Position numbers and translations under genes: made by a program
Notes under the pieces: generated by a model
Told to the model about the DNA's origin: nothing
Databases searched by the model: none
What the model saw: the letters and a program-made list of their open reading frames with translations, nothing else
From: Azospirillaceae bacterium
Lineage (GTDB): Bacteria; Pseudomonadota; Alphaproteobacteria; Azospirillales; Azospirillaceae
DNA length: 50,532 nucleotides
Direction: 5' to 3'
Assembly: GCA_028281465.1 (NCBI GenBank)
Contig: JANQJV010000180.1
Location: 1-50,532 of the forward strand
In this document: in pieces, positions 25,842-35,519 of the stretch
How positions within the stretch are numbered: position 1 is the stretch's first letter
Layout: each line of letters starts with the position of its first letter

Positions 25842-27227
25842 ATGGACGGCGGCGTGACCCCTGATCTGGTGCATGACCAGAGAGAACCGGTGCCGGCCGC
25901 TCGGGCGCACGCCCAGGTTGACTCCGATCATGGCGGAGGCCGGCGCCTCCTGTGGCTCAAGATCGTGCTTCCGGTCCTGGTGCTCGGTTTGGCTGCGGCT
26001 GGCTATCGGACGCTGGTCGCCACCAGGCCAACGCCGCTGGCCAGCCCCCCCACCGAACGGACCTGGACCGTTACCGCACAACGCGTCACACCGGCGACAG
26101 TCAGGCCAACCTTACACCTGTTCGGCCGCCTCAGAGCAACCCGACCGATCGACCTGCGCAGCGGCGTGGCCGGCTTCGTGCGCCACCGCGGCGCCACCTT
26201 TGAACCGGGTTCCGTCATCCGGACCGGCACGCTGTTGATGACGTTGGACGACCGTGATCTGCGCATTGTCCACGACCAGGCCATAGCCCGCCTTAGTGAA
26301 GCCGAAGCCCGCCAGCGCGAGCTTGCTGCCGTTCTGGCGCAAGAAAGAGCCATGCGTGCCATCGACGCCGACTTGCTGGTGCTGGCGGAAAACCGCGTGC
26401 AACGCCGGCAAAGTCTACAGAGCCGTGGCGTCACCTCGACCGACGCGCTGGAACAGGCGGAAACCGAGGCGAAAACGGCACGCCGGAGTCTGGCGCAGCG
26501 CGATGGGGCAATCGCCGTTGCCGAAGCGCGGTTAGATCAGCAAACGGCCGCCGTGGCGCACGCCCGCGCAGCCTTGCAGCAGGCCGAAACCGACCTGGAG
26601 CGGGCGATCATCCGGGCGCCGGCCACAGCGCTGGTGGACGATGTGGTTGCCAACCGTGGCAGTCGGCTTGGCGTCAACAGTCCCATTGCCACGCTGCTGC
26701 CGCTCGATGGCCTACAGGCCGAGTTCCGCCTGTCGGCGGCCGAGTACGGCCGCCTGACCGGCGATGATCAGCCGTTGCTGGGCCGCCCGGTGCGGCTAAC
26801 CTGGCAGGCCGGTGACGGGGCCGAACTGACCGGGCGGATCGTTCGCATCGACCCGAGGGTGGACATGGCCGGTGGTGGCATCCTCGCGCATGCCACGCTC
26901 GACGGGCTCGGGCCGGACACACCGTTGCGCCCCGGTGCTTTCCTTACGGTTGTGGTCGAGGATATCGCTTTCGAGAATGTGGTGCGAGTGCCTGCCTCGA
27001 CAGTCATGCCCGACGGGGCCGTTTACGGCATCGACGACGACCGCCGCCTTGTGCCCTATGCGGCCACCGTGGTGCGCCGGCTCGGCAGCGACGTGCTGGT
27101 GCGCACCGCTGCGCCACCGGGAACCTGCCTGGTGACCACCCGCTTCAACCAGATCGCCTCTGGAGTGAAGATCGAGACCGACGGCTGCGGCCTCGCCCCA
27201 GAGGCACAAAGCGGAAAAACCTCGTGA
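25842..27227 (+). CDS. RND efflux periplasmic adaptor (membrane fusion protein)
   Basis: A 461-residue membrane-fusion subunit of a tripartite RND pump. A ~36-residue cytoplasmic N-terminus precedes one membrane anchor (LKIVLPVLVLGLAAAGY, residues ~39-55). A barrel-sandwich half (GSVIRTGTLLMTLDDRDL), a long coiled coil (residues ~140-250), the second lipoyl half (IIRAPATALVDDVVANRG), and a beta-barrel with VRVPASTVMPDGAVY follow. The start at 25842 avoids a long unconserved extension. It overlaps the pump gene by four bases (GTGA), so translation is coupled. No outer-membrane factor gene is adjacent. Confidence 0.9.
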   Translation: MDGGVTPDLVHDQREPVPAARAHAQVDSDHGGGRRLLWLKIVLPVLVLGLAAAGYRTLVATRPTPLASPPTERTWTVTAQRVTPATVRPTLHLFGRLRATRPIDLRSGVAGFVRHRGATFEPGSVIRTGTLLMTLDDRDLRIVHDQAIARLSEAEARQRELAAVLAQERAMRAIDADLLVLAENRVQRRQSLQSRGVTSTDALEQAETEAKTARRSLAQRDGAIAVAEARLDQQTAAVAHARAALQQAETDLERAIIRAPATALVDDVVANRGSRLGVNSPIATLLPLDGLQAEFRLSAAEYGRLTGDDQPLLGRPVRLTWQAGDGAELTGRIVRIDPRVDMAGGGILAHATLDGLGPDTPLRPGAFLTVVVEDIAFENVVRVPASTVMPDGAVYGIDDDRRLVPYAATVVRRLGSDVLVRTAAPPGTCLVTTRFNQIASGVKIETDGCGLAPEAQSGKTS

Positions 27228-30200
27228 TCAGCCTGTTTGTCCGGCATCGCAACGCCGCAAACCTCCTGATGGTCGTGATGATCGCTGCGGGTCTGGTGGC
27301 CTTGATCAAGCTCAACCGGCAGTTCTTCCCCACCTTCGGTATCGACGTCGTCAGCGTGACGGTCACCTGGTCGGGCGCCAGCGCGGCTGATGTGGAAAAG
27401 GCGATCGTCGAGCGGCTGGAGCCGGACCTGCGCGTCCTCAACGGCGTCGACACCGTGCGCTCGACGGCACGGGAGGGTGGCGGCACCATCATCGTGGAGT
27501 TCGTCGACGGCGCGGATATGCAAACGGCTTTGGCCGATGTGGAGTCCGCGGTCGGCCGGGTGCAAGGCCTGCCGGAAGACATGGATGACCCGGAGGTGAC
27601 CCGCGTCGTCAACTATGAGCCGGTCGCCACCCTGGTGGTGTCAGGCCCGGTGTCAGAGCATGCGTTGGCCGAATTGGCACGGGCCATCCGCCGTGAGCTG
27701 CTGGAACGCGGCATCGACCGGGTCGAGTATGGCGGGCGGCGGACACCGGAAATCCATGTCGAGGTCGATGAGGCCACCTTACGCCGGCTGAATCTAACCG
27801 TTGACGATGTGGCGCAACGCATTTCTGAAAGCTCCATGGACCGTCCGCTGGGCGACTTCGGTGCGGCGGTCGAGATTCAGGCCCGCATCGAAGCGCGCGC
27901 CGATTGGGCAGCCGATCTGGCCAAGGTTGTGGTGGTGCCCGACACGGCCGGTGGCGGCACCCGCCTGGGCGACGTGGCACGGCTGCACGAGGCATTCGAC
28001 CGTGGTGAACCGGTCTCACGCATGGACGGCAACCCGGCGATCGAGCTGGCGGTGAAGCGTGCACCGGAGGCCGATGCACTCGACGCGGCTACCATTGTTG
28101 AGTCGTATCTGAAGGAACGGGAGGGCACCTGGCCGCAGAGCATCACCGTGGTGCAGATGGACGCTCTGGCCGACCTCATCTACCAACGAATCAACCTCTT
28201 GCTGCGCAACGGCTTGGGCGGGTTGGTGATCGTCCTGGCGTTTTTGGTGCTGTTCCTGGAGTTTCGCATCACCTTCTGGATCGCCATGGGTATCCCCATT
28301 GCGCTTCTGGCAACGGCAGCCGTCATGCTGGCCACCGGGCAGAGCATCAATATGCTGAGCCTATTCGGCCTGATCATGGCGCTGGGCATCGTGGTCGACG
28401 ATGCCATCGTCGTCGGCGAACACGCCGATCATCTCGCTCAAAGCGGATTGACACCGGCTGAGGCGGCTGAAGGAGGGGCCATGCGCATGGCCACACCGGT
28501 GGTGGCCGCCTCGCTCACCACCATCGCCACCTTCGCACCGCTGTTGATGATCGGCGGCGCGATCGGCCAGATCATCTCGGCAATTCCATTGGTCATCATC
28601 GCCGTGCTGGTGGCGAGCTTGATCGAGTGTTTCCTGATTCTGCCGGCGCATATGCGCGACGCCCTCGCCGCCGGTGCCCACCGGCAGCCGGCACGCTGGC
28701 GTCGCCACTTCGATCGTGCCTTCAACCGTTTCCGCTTCGGTCCATTCCGACGCACCCTTGCTACCTTTGTCGGTTGGCGGTATGCCACTTTGGCCGGCAT
28801 GGTGGGCTTTATGGTGCTGTCGATCGGCCTGATCGCCGGCGGCCGCGTGGGCTTCGTCTTCTTCACCGGCCCCGAATCGGAGTCGGTATCGGCCACTGTG
28901 AGATTCGCTCCGGGCACACCCCGCGAGACCACGCTGGCCATGCTGGCACAGATGGCTGGAGCGATCCCGGAAACCGAGGACGCCCTCACGGATGGCCAAG
29001 GCGGCGTCGTACGCGCCGCCTTGGCCACGCTCGGCAGCGAGGACCACGAAGGCCGCATAACCGTGGAATTGACCGAAAGCGATGCTCGCACCGTGCGTAC
29101 CCGAACCTTCATTCAAGCCTGGCGGGCGCGCATCACGCCGTTGCCAGGCCTGGAAGTCATGACGATCCGCGAGCGCATGGGTGGGCCACCCGGCCGCGAC
29201 ATCGACATTCGGCTGTTCGGCGGCGAAGCGGAAACCTTGAAACGGGCATCGGAAGAGGTCATGCGGCTGGTCGCCAGTTTTGATGGCGTGTCGGCCATTG
29301 AGGACGATCTGCCCTACGGCAAGATCGAAGCGGTGCTCAGCCTGACACCACTGGGCCACTCGCTCGGCTTCACGCACCAAAGCGTGGCGCAGCAACTCCG
29401 CCAGGCGTTGGAGGGCGCCATCGTCGACCGCTTCGCGCGGGGCGAGGACGAGGTGAAGGTGCGCGTGCTGTTGAGCGAATTCGATCAGAGCGAAGACATC
29501 CTGGGCCGCCTGCGCCTGCTGGCCCCAGACGGGGGCGAGGCGGCGCTGGACGACATCGTCTCGATCCGGTCCGACATCGGCTTTGCCGAAATCAAGCGCG
29601 AGAACGGTGTGCGCGAGGTCAAGATCACCGCTGATGTCGACCGGGTTGTCGCCAACGCAGCGGAAATCCGCGCTGCCTTGCCCGAAGCCGGTCTCCAACG
29701 GATCGCTCGCAACCACGGCATCCAGTATCGATTTTCCGGCCGGGCCGAGGAGAGCGGCGAAACCTTCTCCGACATGCGCTTGGGCGGCGCTCTCGGCCTG
29801 GCCGCAGTCTATATCGTCTTGGCGTGGGCGTTGGCGTCCTACACGCGGCCAATCATGGTCATGGCGATTATCCCCTTCGGCCTGATGGGGGCTGTCCTCG
29901 GGCATTTCCTGCTCGGCCACACCCTGACCATCTTTTCCATCATTGCCCTGCTCGGCCTTGCCGGTATCTTGGTTAACGATTCCGTTATTCTGGTGACCAC
30001 CATCGACCGGCATATCGCCGGCGGACGGGCCTTGCTGGATGCGGTGCTGGACGGGGCGGTCGAACGTCTGCGCCCGGTGATCCTGACCTCGCTCACCACC
30101 ATCGGCGGACTTTTACCACTGTTGTTCGAAACCAGCCTGCAGGCCCAGTTCCTGATCCCGATGGTCCTGACGCTGGTCTTTGGTCTTGCGACCGCCTCGG

Positions 30201-30304
30201 TTTTGGTTCTGGTGCTGGTGCCGTCGCTGGTCATGATCGGCAGCGACGTGGCACACCTCATCAAAGGACGCCGGCAACGGCGCTTGCCCGCCCATGGTGT
30301 CTAG
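27224..30304 (+). CDS. RND-family efflux transporter permease
   Basis: A 1026-residue inner-membrane proton-driven exporter of the AcrB/MexF class, with 12 predicted membrane segments in two halves. It begins with the usual ISLFVRHRNAANLLMV. LGIVVDDAIVVGEHADHL in TM4 carries the Asp pair of the proton relay. Repeated FLVLFLEFRITFWIAMGIPI (first half) and LGLAGILVNDSVIL (second half) are typical RND blocks. Substrates cannot be predicted. The start is GTG at 27224, overlapping the adaptor stop. Its 3' end overlaps the HNH gene by 11 bases. Confidence 0.95.
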   Translation: MISLFVRHRNAANLLMVVMIAAGLVALIKLNRQFFPTFGIDVVSVTVTWSGASAADVEKAIVERLEPDLRVLNGVDTVRSTAREGGGTIIVEFVDGADMQTALADVESAVGRVQGLPEDMDDPEVTRVVNYEPVATLVVSGPVSEHALAELARAIRRELLERGIDRVEYGGRRTPEIHVEVDEATLRRLNLTVDDVAQRISESSMDRPLGDFGAAVEIQARIEARADWAADLAKVVVVPDTAGGGTRLGDVARLHEAFDRGEPVSRMDGNPAIELAVKRAPEADALDAATIVESYLKEREGTWPQSITVVQMDALADLIYQRINLLLRNGLGGLVIVLAFLVLFLEFRITFWIAMGIPIALLATAAVMLATGQSINMLSLFGLIMALGIVVDDAIVVGEHADHLAQSGLTPAEAAEGGAMRMATPVVAASLTTIATFAPLLMIGGAIGQIISAIPLVIIAVLVASLIECFLILPAHMRDALAAGAHRQPARWRRHFDRAFNRFRFGPFRRTLATFVGWRYATLAGMVGFMVLSIGLIAGGRVGFVFFTGPESESVSATVRFAPGTPRETTLAMLAQMAGAIPETEDALTDGQGGVVRAALATLGSEDHEGRITVELTESDARTVRTRTFIQAWRARITPLPGLEVMTIRERMGGPPGRDIDIRLFGGEAETLKRASEEVMRLVASFDGVSAIEDDLPYGKIEAVLSLTPLGHSLGFTHQSVAQQLRQALEGAIVDRFARGEDEVKVRVLLSEFDQSEDILGRLRLLAPDGGEAALDDIVSIRSDIGFAEIKRENGVREVKITADVDRVVANAAEIRAALPEAGLQRIARNHGIQYRFSGRAEESGETFSDMRLGGALGLAAVYIVLAWALASYTRPIMVMAIIPFGLMGAVLGHFLLGHTLTIFSIIALLGLAGILVNDSVILVTTIDRHIAGGRALLDAVLDGAVERLRPVILTSLTTIGGLLPLLFETSLQAQFLIPMVLTLVFGLATASVLVLVLVPSLVMIGSDVAHLIKGRRQRRLPAHGV

Positions 30305-30614
30305 GGTCGAACCCCGCGATGACGGACTGCAGGCAGACACGCTGTGCCCTCTGTGCCACCGCCCGCTGGTGCCTGGACCCAGCGTCAACGAGCACCACCT
30401 GATCCCGCGCCGCTTCAAGGGTCGTGAGGTGGTTCTTTTGCACACCATCTGCCACGACAAGATTCATGCCGTGCTCCCCGACCGCGCCTTGCGCGACCAG
30501 TACAACACAATCGAGCGCCTGCGTGCGCACCCGGACCTGGATAGATTCATCCAATGGGTGCGTCGCAAACCGCCGACCTTCGTGGACGGCCACCATTCCA
30601 GGCGACGACGTTAA
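30294..30614 (+). CDS. HNH endonuclease family protein
   Basis: A 106-residue protein with a zinc-finger-like CPLCHRPL at residues 18-25, the catalytic-type EHHLIPRRFKG, and TICHDKIHAV, which together form an HNH fold with the Cys pair and His residues in place. The C-terminus is basic (HHSRRRR). Short HNH proteins like this are common in alphaproteobacteria without a proven role; homing or restriction is not implied by the context. It starts 11 bases before the RND stop, and a convergent chemoreceptor gene ends 12 bases downstream. Confidence 0.85.
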   Translation: MVSRVEPRDDGLQADTLCPLCHRPLVPGPSVNEHHLIPRRFKGREVVLLHTICHDKIHAVLPDRALRDQYNTIERLRAHPDLDRFIQWVRRKPPTFVDGHHSRRRR

Positions 30615-30626
30615 TCGCAACCAACG

Positions 30627-32372
30627 TCACGCCGCTTTCAGTCCGTCCAGGAACACTCGGACCTCGCGGCCCAGATGGATCGCCTTGTCTCCCAGATCGT
30701 GACTAACCGCACTGACTTCGTGACTGGCGTCATCCACACTATGAATGCTGCGCGCCACAGTGGTGATGCTGTCGGCCACCTTCTGGGTGTTGACCGCAGC
30801 GCGGTCGCAGGACTGGGCGATTTCCCCGGTCGCCTCTTCCTGCTGGACCACCGTGGCGGCAATCACCTCGACCGCCTCATCGATCTTCTTGATCCGCTCA
30901 ACGACGGTTTCCACAGCAGTGGTGGCCGTCCGCGTCTCGTCGGTCACGTCCTTGACGCAACCGGCAATGTCCACGGTCGCCTGCATGGTGTGACGGGCCA
31001 GTTGCTTGATCTCGCTAGCGACGACTGAAAAGCCGCGACCGCTCTCGCCCGCGCGCGCCGCTTCGATGGTGGCATTCAGGGCGAGCAAATTGGTCTTTTC
31101 CGCGATGGCGTTGATCTGGCCGGCAATATCGGCAATGCGAGCAATGGTGGCCTCGAGTTGATGCACGTGCCGAAACGAATCGTTCGCCAAGGTGACCGCC
31201 TCCTGCGACATGCCGTGCGACCGGGTCAGTTCGTCGCTGATGGCAGAAATCGACGCATTCAGCTCCTCCGCCGCGGCCGAAACGGTCTGCACGCTGGCGT
31301 TCGCCCCAGCCGCCCCGTCGGCCGTTCGGTCCGAGCCTTCAGCCGCCGCTTCAACGGTGCGGGTCATGGTGTCCGCGGTGTCATTCAAACGGCCGGTGGA
31401 ATTGGTGACCGATCCCAGCACATCCGCCACGGACGCTTCGAACCGCGCGACCAATTTCTCCACCGTCTGAAGACGCAGTTCCCGTGCCTGGGCGATCCGT
31501 TCGCGATCGGCTTCCAGAACCCGTCGCGTCACAGCGTTCTGCCGAAAAACCTCCACGGCCTCCGCCATGGCGCCGATTTCATCGCGCCGCCCGGTGCCCG
31601 GAATACTCACCTCAGTGTCACCCTCGGCCAGCTTGTGCATGGTCCGCGTCATGGCAGCCATGGGGCCGGTCACGGCGCGGATCAGGGTGGAGCGCAACGC
31701 CACGAGAGCCAGAATCATGACGACGATCCCGGCGGCAAGGAGCATGGCGACGATCCCCTCCATGCGCGTGCGCTCAGCCGTCAGGTCAAGGGAACTGGAC
31801 AAGACTGCGATGACGTCACCGTGCGCCATGCCCATCGCCGCGTGGCAGCCGAAGCAGTTCTCTTGGTCGGCTCCGGGGGTCACACCCAATATGATCGGTT
31901 TGCTCAGACGAAAGGTGTTGCCCTCCAGCACACCAACGGTCTGCGCTGTGGCGAGGGCCTGCTGGTCCACCACATCGCGTGGCGATTTGGCAGCGCGCTC
32001 TGGCTCCAACTCGGCCATATGGGCGACCACCGCCGGGGACCAGGAGCTCCAAACTTCACCCGGGTAATCGGCATTGCGCCGATCGAACCAGTTGTTGAAA
32101 ACCTGCACACCGATGTCGTCGAAGTCATCGGTCCGGATCGCCATGGCTTCGACGATCAAGGCATGCAAGGATTCCAACTCGTTATCGCTGAAGGCTTCAA
32201 CGTTGTGAACCATTTGCGTCCACTGCAGCCAAACGATGGCCGCGGTAGAAATCGATCCAAGAAAAACCAAACCGGCACCGACAAGAATAAGAAAATGCCT
32301 TTGTACTGATGTCCAACCGGCACCACAGGAGCCTGGAGACCTGGCGACAAGGGAGACAGAACGTGTCGTCAT
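30627..32372 (-). CDS. Methyl-accepting chemotaxis protein with c-type haem sensor domain
   Basis: A 581-residue chemoreceptor. TM1 is at ~26-50. The periplasmic domain (~51-205) contains CFGCH (Cys173, Cys176, His177), a covalent haem c attachment motif, in a context ([27 protein letters not shown]) like the Tll0287/DUF3365 haem domain. TM2 (~206-228) is followed by a HAMP domain and the signalling domain with the hairpin tip [20 protein letters not shown] and [20 protein letters not shown]. It probably senses redox state or a small gas such as O2 or NO and steers swimming. No che genes are adjacent. The ribosome-binding site is weak. Confidence 0.9.
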   Translation of the reverse strand: MTTRSVSLVARSPGSCGAGWTSVQRHFLILVGAGLVFLGSISTAAIVWLQWTQMVHNVEAFSDNELESLHALIVEAMAIRTDDFDDIGVQVFNNWFDRRNADYPGEVWSSWSPAVVAHMAELEPERAAKSPRDVVDQQALATAQTVGVLEGNTFRLSKPIILGVTPGADQENCFGCHAAMGMAHGDVIAVLSSSLDLTAERTRMEGIVAMLLAAGIVVMILALVALRSTLIRAVTGPMAAMTRTMHKLAEGDTEVSIPGTGRRDEIGAMAEAVEVFRQNAVTRRVLEADRERIAQARELRLQTVEKLVARFEASVADVLGSVTNSTGRLNDTADTMTRTVEAAAEGSDRTADGAAGANASVQTVSAAAEELNASISAISDELTRSHGMSQEAVTLANDSFRHVHQLEATIARIADIAGQINAIAEKTNLLALNATIEAARAGESGRGFSVVASEIKQLARHTMQATVDIAGCVKDVTDETRTATTAVETVVERIKKIDEAVEVIAATVVQQEEATGEIAQSCDRAAVNTQKVADSITTVARSIHSVDDASHEVSAVSHDLGDKAIHLGREVRVFLDGLKAA

Positions 32373-32639
32373 GGCGATTAAGTCTTTTTGTCGTTGGACT
32401 TACGAGACCTGCCCTCATCAAGTGCATTACTGGAGAGGTAAGGTCTTCACCGCCGGAGCGCCAAGCCATGGACTCGGATTCGCTAGACCCTGCGACGGAA
32501 TGACCACAAAGAAATCTAACAAATGAATTCCGAATGCCACGATTTTTACTGACTCAATATCGCGAATAATCACAGTGACTACTTTTGGGTAGTGTGCCGT
32601 CGAAGCTAGGTGGCCTCTCAACCACGTGAGGTCGGGTCT
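32373..32639. other. Upstream region of the haem chemoreceptor
   Basis: About 270 bases between the chemoreceptor start and the family-2 repeat, noticeably richer in A and T around 32510-32600 than the flanking coding DNA. It should contain the chemoreceptor promoter. A partial inverted repeat (CACAGTGACTAC, GGGTAGTGTG) lies near 32570-32600. No gene or clear promoter hexamers were identified. Confidence 0.35.
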
Positions 32640-32925
32640 AGAAAGAATCTGACGGTGCCGGTGGGCAAACGGGTCCATCCGGGGAGGCCTTTGCGTGGGA
32701 GCGCCGACGCCTCGTCGGCCTCGTGTGCACGCCGGTGCGGGGGCCGCCGTCGGATGGCCACAGCGCCGCGGACGGCAGCCGGTGTCCGGTGTTCCCGCCG
32801 CCGTGCCGGGTTGACGGGCCGGGCCGACGGGGCGTCGGCGCTCCGGGATGTGGCCACGGCCCGCCCAGAGGTTCATCCTCTGCGGGACGGCGGCAGACGG
32901 TGAGACCTAGAACCGATACAGCCGA
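32640..32925. repeat. Family-2 palindromic repeat, full copy (BIME-like)
   Basis: A ~285-base GC-rich element. Its 23-base arms (32698-32720 and 32822-32844) are inverted with one mismatch and separated by 101 bases. Each arm contains a small hairpin (GCCGACG-CCT-CGTCGGC form). The loop contains further dyads, such as GCCGTCGG with GGACGGC. The right flank has the CAGAGG-TTCAT-CCTCTG hairpin. The right half recurs at 1-105. The ends are approximate because the left half is seen only once. The arms begin GGAGCGCCG, as in family 1, hinting at a common origin. Confidence 0.75.
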
Positions 32926-33079
32926 CGGTAGAGCCAGCGGCACGGATTGGCTGCTTTCGACGGGTATTCGTCAAATCCTGGCTATCAAAGGCAGACAAAT
33001 TCACTCCGTATATCAATGAGTTGGCCCTGATCACGGGAAAAGGCGGAAGCCTCTGGCCCTTGAGGAAAGGAGGCAAACG

Positions 33080-33103
33080 GTGCCCAAGGCCGATCCACCC
33101 TAA
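33080..33103 (+). other. Seven-codon leader frame with strong ribosome-binding site
   Basis: AAAGGAGG lies six bases before a GTG that opens MPKADPP followed by TAA. It is in the same frame as the glutamine-synthetase-like gene 102 bases downstream, with this TAA as the only in-frame stop between them. The downstream gene has no comparable ribosome-binding site. This is either a short leader peptide or the original N-terminus interrupted by a nonsense change. Confidence 0.4.
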
Positions 33104-33181
33104 CCGATTGCCTGGGGCCGCCCCATATGTGCGATCGGGACGCGCCGTGGCGGGGAGGGGCCGGGCCCGGTCGTTCGAACC

Positions 33182-34552
33182 GTGACGGCGCCCGCGGCTG
33201 ACCGACCCATGAGTCCGCTTCGCAGTTTCATCGAATCCAACCGGATCACCGAAGTGGAGTGCCTGGTGCCCGACATGTCGGGCATCGCCCGCGGCAAGAT
33301 CGTGCCGGCGGAAAAGCTCCTGCGCATCCTGCGCGACCGCGGCCTGCGCTTGCCCGAGGCGGTGTTCGTGCAGACCGTGACCGGCGGCTATCCGGGCGAC
33401 GAGGATGTCACCAACCCCGAGAACTCCGACATCTATATGATCCCGGACGAAACCACGATCCGCCCGGTGCCGTGGTATACTGAGCCGACCGGCCAGGTGA
33501 TCTCCGATTGTGTCTACGTCGATGGCCGTCCGGTTGACATCTCGGCGCGCTGGCTGTTGCGCCGTGTGCTCGACCTTTACGACCAGCGTGGCTGGCGCCC
33601 CGTGGTGGCACCAGAGCTGGAGTTCTATCTCGTCCAAATCAATAAAGACTCCGACTACCCATTGGAACCGCCGGTTGGCCGCTCGGGACGAACGGAGAGC
33701 GGGCGTCAGGCCTACGGCATCGATGCCGTCAACGAGTTCGACCCGATCTTCGAAGACATCTACGACTACTGCGAAACCCAGACCATCGACATCGACACGC
33801 TGAGCCACGAGGCGGGGGCCGGACAGATCGAGATCAACTTCAACCATGGTAGCGCCTTGGAACTGGCCGACCAGGCGTTCCTGTTCAAGCGCACGGCGCG
33901 CGAAACCGCCATCCGCCACCAGGTCTATGCCACCTTCATGGCCAAACCGATGGAGGGCGAGCCGGGCAGTGCCATGCACATCCACCAAAGCGTGGTCGAC
34001 CGGGAGACCGGGCGCAACCTGTTCGCCAACACCGATGGCACCGATTCCAAACTGTTCCTGTCGCACATCGCCGGCCTACAGAAATTCCTACCCGCGGCCA
34101 TGCCGTTGCTGGCGCCGAACGTCAACTCCTACCGCCGCCTGGTGACCGGCTCCGACGCGCCGATCAACGTGCATTGGGGCCGCGACAACCGCACCACCGG
34201 CTTCCGCGTGCCGGTGTCGCCGCCGGAAGATCGCCGGGTCGAGAACCGGGTCGCCGGCGCCGATGCCAACCCCTATCTCGCCATCGCCGCGTCGCTGGCG
34301 TGCGGTTATCTGGGCATGATCAACGCCTTGGAGCCGACCGACCCGGTCAAAGGCAGTGCCTACCGCCTGGCCCACAGCCTGCCGCGCCACTTGGCCGACG
34401 CACTGAACAAATTCAACGCCTGCCGACCGTTCAAAGAGACATTCGGCGAACGCTTCATCGACGCCGTCACCTACGTCAAACAGGCTGAGTACGACGCCTA
34501 CCAGCGCGTCATCAGCTCATGGGAGCGGGAGAACCTTGTGCTGAACGTGTGA
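33182..34552 (+). CDS. Glutamine synthetase family protein (gamma-glutamyl ligase, PuuA-like)
   Basis: A 456-residue ATP-dependent ligase of the glutamine synthetase family. MSGIARGKIVPAEKLL in the N-terminal beta-grasp, the metal-binding VVAPELEFYLV and AGQIEINFNHG, the signature EGEPGSAMHIHQSV, and RVENRVAGADANPYLAIAAS with the catalytic-domain Arg are all present. Members without regulatory tyrosine sites, like this one, often act as gamma-glutamyl-polyamine or gamma-glutamyl-amine ligases rather than in ammonia assimilation. The start is uncertain: GTG at 33182 or ATG at 33209, both with poor ribosome-binding sites, and a leader frame lies upstream. It is convergent with the sugar-acid operon and belongs to no visible pathway cluster. 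Confidence 0.88.
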   Translation: MTAPAADRPMSPLRSFIESNRITEVECLVPDMSGIARGKIVPAEKLLRILRDRGLRLPEAVFVQTVTGGYPGDEDVTNPENSDIYMIPDETTIRPVPWYTEPTGQVISDCVYVDGRPVDISARWLLRRVLDLYDQRGWRPVVAPELEFYLVQINKDSDYPLEPPVGRSGRTESGRQAYGIDAVNEFDPIFEDIYDYCETQTIDIDTLSHEAGAGQIEINFNHGSALELADQAFLFKRTARETAIRHQVYATFMAKPMEGEPGSAMHIHQSVVDRETGRNLFANTDGTDSKLFLSHIAGLQKFLPAAMPLLAPNVNSYRRLVTGSDAPINVHWGRDNRTTGFRVPVSPPEDRRVENRVAGADANPYLAIAASLACGYLGMINALEPTDPVKGSAYRLAHSLPRHLADALNKFNACRPFKETFGERFIDAVTYVKQAEYDAYQRVISSWERENLVLNV

Positions 34553-34628
34553 CACGGGCCTGCGCGACGGAGCGGCCATCACCGATTGGTAGCGCGACAC
34601 GACGACGAGGAACGGGTGGCGTCGGGAC

Positions 34629-35519
34629 TCACGGCCCGGCATCCTCCCAGACCGGCCCGATACCGGGCCGCAACAATTCGCTCACCATGCGATCGGCAAA
34701 ACCGTGATCGACCGCCCGGGCGAAGAAGGCGTGGACCGCATCGGGCACGGCGGTCGGCTCACCGAGTGCGCTGGCCATGGCAACGTAGGTGCGGACATCC
34801 TTCTCGGCGTTGGCCACCGAGAACGGATGACCCTGATAATTCCCCTCCAACATCGGCCCGATCATCTTCTCGAGCGTGCCGGAGCGGGCCGCGCCGCCCA
34901 TCATGATCCGGTGCAGCTTCGCCGGGTCGAGGCCCGCCTTGAGCGCGCTCCGATAGGCGTGGATCAGCAGCACGACAGTGCCGTTGGTGACGATGTTGTT
35001 GAGCAGTTTGGCGCGATGGCCCAGTCCTGGGCCGCCCATATGGACCACCGCGCGGGAGTAGCTTTCCAAAAACGGACGAACGCGTTCGAGAGCCTCGGCC
35101 GTCGCCCCGACGATGCTGGTCAGGTGGCCCGCCTCGGCCTGCGCGGGACCGCCGGAGACCGGCGCATCCACCAGCGCAATCCCTCGCGCTGCCAGGCGCG
35201 CATGCAGACGGTCCGTCGACACCGGATCCGCCGTGGTCACATCCACGACCACCGCCCCTGGTGTCAGGTATGGCGCCAGCGCATCCAGTACCTGTTCTAC
35301 CTGCGGCGAGCCGGACACACAAGTGAACACCAGGTCTTTTCCGGCCGCCAACCCGGCGTAGTCGGCCGCTTCCGTGGCGCCCTGGGCGACCAGATCATCG
35401 ATCGGGGCGCGGTTTCGATGGACGATCACCGAAACCCGGTTTCCGGTCTTGAGCAGGTTGGCAGCGATGCCGTGGCCCATCAGCCCGACACCGACGAATC
35501 CGATGTTGGCGGCTGTCAT
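34629..35519 (-). CDS. 3-hydroxyisobutyrate dehydrogenase family oxidoreductase
   Basis: A 296-residue beta-hydroxyacid dehydrogenase. The Rossmann motif IGFVGVGLMGHGIAANLL is at residues 6-23, the substrate-binding DAPVSGGPAQAEAG at 118-131, and the catalytic Lys171 in KLLNNIVTNG. The family includes tartronate-semialdehyde reductase, 3-hydroxyisobutyrate dehydrogenase and threonate 2-dehydrogenase (LtnD). It is the last gene of the sugar-acid operon, 188 bases after the FAH-fold gene. A role in oxidising or reducing a sugar-acid intermediate fits the context. The exact substrate cannot be read. Confidence 0.88.
   Translation of the reverse strand: MTAANIGFVGVGLMGHGIAANLLKTGNRVSVIVHRNRAPIDDLVAQGATEAADYAGLAAGKDLVFTCVSGSPQVEQVLDALAPYLTPGAVVVDVTTADPVSTDRLHARLAARGIALVDAPVSGGPAQAEAGHLTSIVGATAEALERVRPFLESYSRAVVHMGGPGLGHRAKLLNNIVTNGTVVLLIHAYRSALKAGLDPAKLHRIMMGGAARSGTLEKMIGPMLEGNYQGHPFSVANAEKDVRTYVAMASALGEPTAVPDAVHAFFARAVDHGFADRMVSELLRPGIGPVWEDAGP

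Noticed and set aside
28361..30013. A 550-codon open frame antisense to the RND pump gene
   Set aside because: It is a codon-position shadow of a GC-rich gene; the plus strand encodes an intact RND transporter and the antisense product shows no family features.
32427..33019. Several 60-150 codon frames across the family-2 repeat, including 32427-32876 minus
   Set aside because: They are produced by the GC-rich palindrome and have no ribosome-binding site or family resemblance.
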